A stretch of 6,416 bases of DNA. Origin: CAYTES01 sp964436935. Its GTDB lineage: Bacteria > Patescibacteriota > Gracilibacteria > UBA1369 > UBA12473. The stretch's first letter is position 1. Every line of letters starts with the position of its first letter. A model generated the notes under the pieces. The model saw only the letters and a list, made by a program, of their open reading frames with translations. It was not told where the DNA came from and ran no database searches. A program made the position numbers and the translations under genes. This document shows positions 4,283-6,416 of this stretch, piece after piece. The stretch is from assembly GCA_964436935.1 (NCBI GenBank), contig CAYTES010000072.1, positions 1 to 6,416 of the forward strand, in the 5' to 3' direction.

Positions 4283-6416
4283 CTCTACCAGCACTTTCTC
4301 GCTCAGTTCTCCTCCACAGTGCTCTTTCAAAAGCTCCTCCAACTCCGTGAGGCAGGCGTCCACGTCCTCTAAGGTGCAGGCGTCATTGCCATCAATATTT
4401 AAGAGAAGATTGGTCGTTTCCTCGGTGACTTTAGTCCGGTCCGAATCGAGGTAATTGAAGTCGCGCGCCAGTACGACCTCATTGGCATCGAAATAACACA
4501 GTTCGCCCTTCATGAGTGGCATGGCTTTATCACCGGCCATCAAAGGGTAAAATAGCTCTCCTCCCTCCGCAAATTTCAGCGTCGCCGGGAGCGTGAGCTT
4601 ATCGAGGTCAAACACACCGATGGCAAGTTGATGCTTAACCGATATGGCGGTGTAAATATCTACAACGCTATTGATATTCGGGAGTACTTTTCCATTGGCC
4701 AGGCGGGTCATGAGCGCCACCGGGCTGGGTTTATTGTTCGAGGGCTTAACACCAAAACCTCGATAAATTTCACGAAACGCTTCGAGACGAGGTGATTTTT
4801 CTTTGAGGGCTTCAAAATCGAGGCCTTCCCACAGTTTCTGACGCAAAGCGTTGATTTCTTGCGGGTCGCTCGGTGCCACCCGAACCCCTTTCACTACCCG
4901 AAAACCAAGCTTGATCCCGGGAAACCGTTCGCGCACCTCCTTATGAATCACAATAAGCGGAGTTGCTAAATCTTCCATTTGCGCTTTTTCACGTTTCGGA
5001 AGCGCCACCACCTCCAGAAAACGATCAATGAGAAAACGTCGATCGACGGCTTCTAAAAACCAGCCTGCTTGAGGGCCGGAATCTTTCCCCAACAGTGCCA
5101 TATAAATCGCCCCAAACGCGTCGCGCGCTTGAAGGGGGGAAGCTTTGCGCAGCTCATGAAGCCGGGCATGAAGCGCTTCGCCACTTAAATCTGCCGAATC
5201 GCGTAAAAGAAGGGCCACGGATTCCAAAAACTCTTTTTGCTCGGGAGACAAGTCATAGGCCATTTCCGGAATTTCCGATTGAATTTCAAAGCGTGCCGAT
5301 TCCGACGCAAAGTCGCGCAACCAAATCCGGGCATAGTCCGCACGATCGGCCGATTCGCGACGGTCTTCCGTGATCAGCGGCGCTCCCTTTAACTTTTGAA
5401 CCTCCGTCTCCAAATCAAGATGGGGGATCTGAACGATGAAGGCGATCCGTGAAAAACGCGGTAAGAACCGTTGTTGAATTGTCTGAGGATCCAATTGCGC
5501 ATAATAGAAGGCACGTCCCAAATCCGGATTGTCCGTTTCTTTGCCAAAATAAATATCCGCGCATTCGTCGTGATTGTCGTAAAGCCGTGGAATGGTATCG
5601 CCGTCAATGTTAAAATCGATGGGTTGATTGGGCCTTGTACGCACCATTAAAAATCGTAGTAATTCCGGAGGCATCATGTCGGAAACCGCTTTCGCCGTGG
5701 CCCCCAATCCTTTGGAAGCGCTCATCTTGGCACCGCCAAACAAGAAGAATTCATAGGGGATATTGAAGGGCACTTTTGCCCCCAAAATCTCTTCACAAAT
5801 GGCCACACTCACGTCTCGGGAGCCTCCGGCCGCGTTATGATCTTTCCCTGAGCCTTCCACATTCACAGGAAGGGCCGCCCATTTCACCGCCCATTCGACT
5901 TTCCACGGCAATTTGCCTCGTCCGTTGAAAGGAGATGTTTTTCCGCGGTAACCGCATCCTTGCGCCCACTTTACTTTATTCGACTCGCAGACGTAGGTGG
6001 CTTCTTTTCCATCAAACTCCGTGACCGTGGTGGAACCCACTTTGCCACACTGTTCACAAACGATCTGCAACGGATTCCATTCTTCCGCTTTTTCCGAGCC
6101 ACTGATGCGTTGATAGATTTCGCGAATTTTACCGGGATGGGCACACGCTTTTTCGATCCATTCGTTGTATTTGCCTTGATCGTAAAACTCACTGGCCCAA
6201 ACAATGTTTGCATCGAATCCCAACTTTTGAATCACTTCAATGAACTCATTGCCATAAGTACGGGCGAAATTATGCGTTGCGGTGGGATCGCCCAGGGGAT
6301 TCCCGTTTTCATCCGGCGCGGGAACATGGCGGAGGGGACGGCCCATGTAGGGTTGATAGGCGGCCTCGTTCAAATAGACGGGCATCCCGTCCATGGGGTC
6401 CACATCGTTGATTTCA
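4271..6416 (-). CDS. lysK: class I lysyl-tRNA synthetase fused to a B3/B4 editing-type domain, N-terminus cut off by window
   Basis: It attaches lysine to tRNA-Lys in the cytoplasm. The frame runs open through the right edge, giving 714 visible residues (residue 1 encoded at 6413-6415). The GTG at 6403 is internal. The start and HIGH-type motif lie outside the window. Class I LysRS marks: DPMDGMPVYL near the start; a zinc-ribbon cysteine set at 120, 123, 143 and 154; GSGKDHNAAGGSRDV at about 188-202; PYEFFLFGG at 220-228; KMSASK, the KMSKS-loop equivalent, at 230-235; PPELLRFLMVRTRPNQPIDF just after; and an alpha-helical anticodon-binding region to about residue 468. Ordinary class I LysRS ends near there. 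This protein continues for about 235 residues that read as a PheRS-beta B3/B4 domain: PGIKLGFRVVKGVRV (about 499-513), PSPVALMTRL (563-572), PNINSVVDIY (579-588), IGVFDLDKL (599-607), DSDRTKVTEET (657-667). No stop or frame change occurs at the join. LysRS identity is near certain; the B3/B4 call is strong by motif memory. Confidence 0.95.
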   Translation of the reverse strand, partial: EINDVDPMDGMPVYLNEAAYQPYMGRPLRHVPAPDENGNPLGDPTATHNFARTYGNEFIEVIQKLGFDANIVWASEFYDQGKYNEWIEKACAHPGKIREIYQRISGSEKAEEWNPLQIVCEQCGKVGSTTVTEFDGKEATYVCESNKVKWAQGCGYRGKTSPFNGRGKLPWKVEWAVKWAALPVNVEGSGKDHNAAGGSRDVSVAICEEILGAKVPFNIPYEFFLFGGAKMSASKGLGATAKAVSDMMPPELLRFLMVRTRPNQPIDFNIDGDTIPRLYDNHDECADIYFGKETDNPDLGRAFYYAQLDPQTIQQRFLPRFSRIAFIVQIPHLDLETEVQKLKGAPLITEDRRESADRADYARIWLRDFASESARFEIQSEIPEMAYDLSPEQKEFLESVALLLRDSADLSGEALHARLHELRKASPLQARDAFGAIYMALLGKDSGPQAGWFLEAVDRRFLIDRFLEVVALPKREKAQMEDLATPLIVIHKEVRERFPGIKLGFRVVKGVRVAPSDPQEINALRQKLWEGLDFEALKEKSPRLEAFREIYRGFGVKPSNNKPSPVALMTRLANGKVLPNINSVVDIYTAISVKHQLAIGVFDLDKLTLPATLKFAEGGELFYPLMAGDKAMPLMKGELCYFDANEVVLARDFNYLDSDRTKVTEETTNLLLNIDGNDACTLEDVDACLTELEELLKEHCGGELSEKVLVEAKM

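Noticed and set aside
6401..6403. GTG as the start of the LysRS gene
   Set aside because: The frame stays open upstream to the window edge and the catalytic N-terminus of class I LysRS is still missing, so this GTG is an internal valine codon.
1..6416. alternative genetic code (UGA=Gly)
   Set aside because: TGA ends the DUF4012, LysRS and 44-aa genes at sensible positions, and no in-frame TGA occurs within the conserved genes.

Overview
This window looks like a chromosomal segment of a candidate-phyla (Patescibacteria/CPR-like, perhaps Peregrinibacteria-like) bacterium. The assignment is an inference. It rests on a class I (archaeal-type) lysyl-tRNA synthetase, a membrane-anchored DUF4012 surface protein of a kind common in those lineages, very small membrane proteins, and no clear Shine-Dalgarno sequence at any visible start. 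UGA acts as a normal stop in three genes and no frame needs it as a sense codon, so a UGA=Gly code (Absconditabacteria/Gracilibacteria) is not indicated. No mobile element, CRISPR array, rRNA or tRNA was seen.

Layout from left to right. (1) 1-1211, minus strand: the first 403 codons of GMP synthase (guaA), running off the left edge. (2) 1212-1478: a G-run-rich divergent intergenic region with a weak guaA promoter candidate. (3) 1479-1835, plus strand: two tiny membrane-protein ORFs. The first is probably frameshifted. The second (44 aa) overlaps the tail of the next gene by 16 bp. (4) 1820-3571, minus strand: a 583-aa membrane-anchored DUF4012 protein ending in a Big_5/SbsA-like Ig domain. 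(5) 3572-3705: an AT-rich divergent promoter region with overlapping promoter elements and a tandem 11-bp repeat. (6) 3706-4263, plus strand: a 185-aa probably exported protein with six cysteines and no recognised family. (7) 4271-6416, minus strand: class I lysyl-tRNA synthetase, cut by the right edge and carrying an extra C-terminal domain that reads as a PheRS-beta-like B3/B4 tRNA-editing domain.

The genes alternate in direction and do not form one operon. Two are core metabolism or translation (GMP synthesis, Lys-tRNA charging) and the others are envelope or surface proteins of unknown role. The observation most worth following up is the fusion of class I LysRS to a B3/B4 editing-type domain in one uninterrupted frame. 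Next are the two overlooked small membrane ORFs and the overlapping divergent promoters between the DUF4012 gene and the cysteine-containing exported protein.
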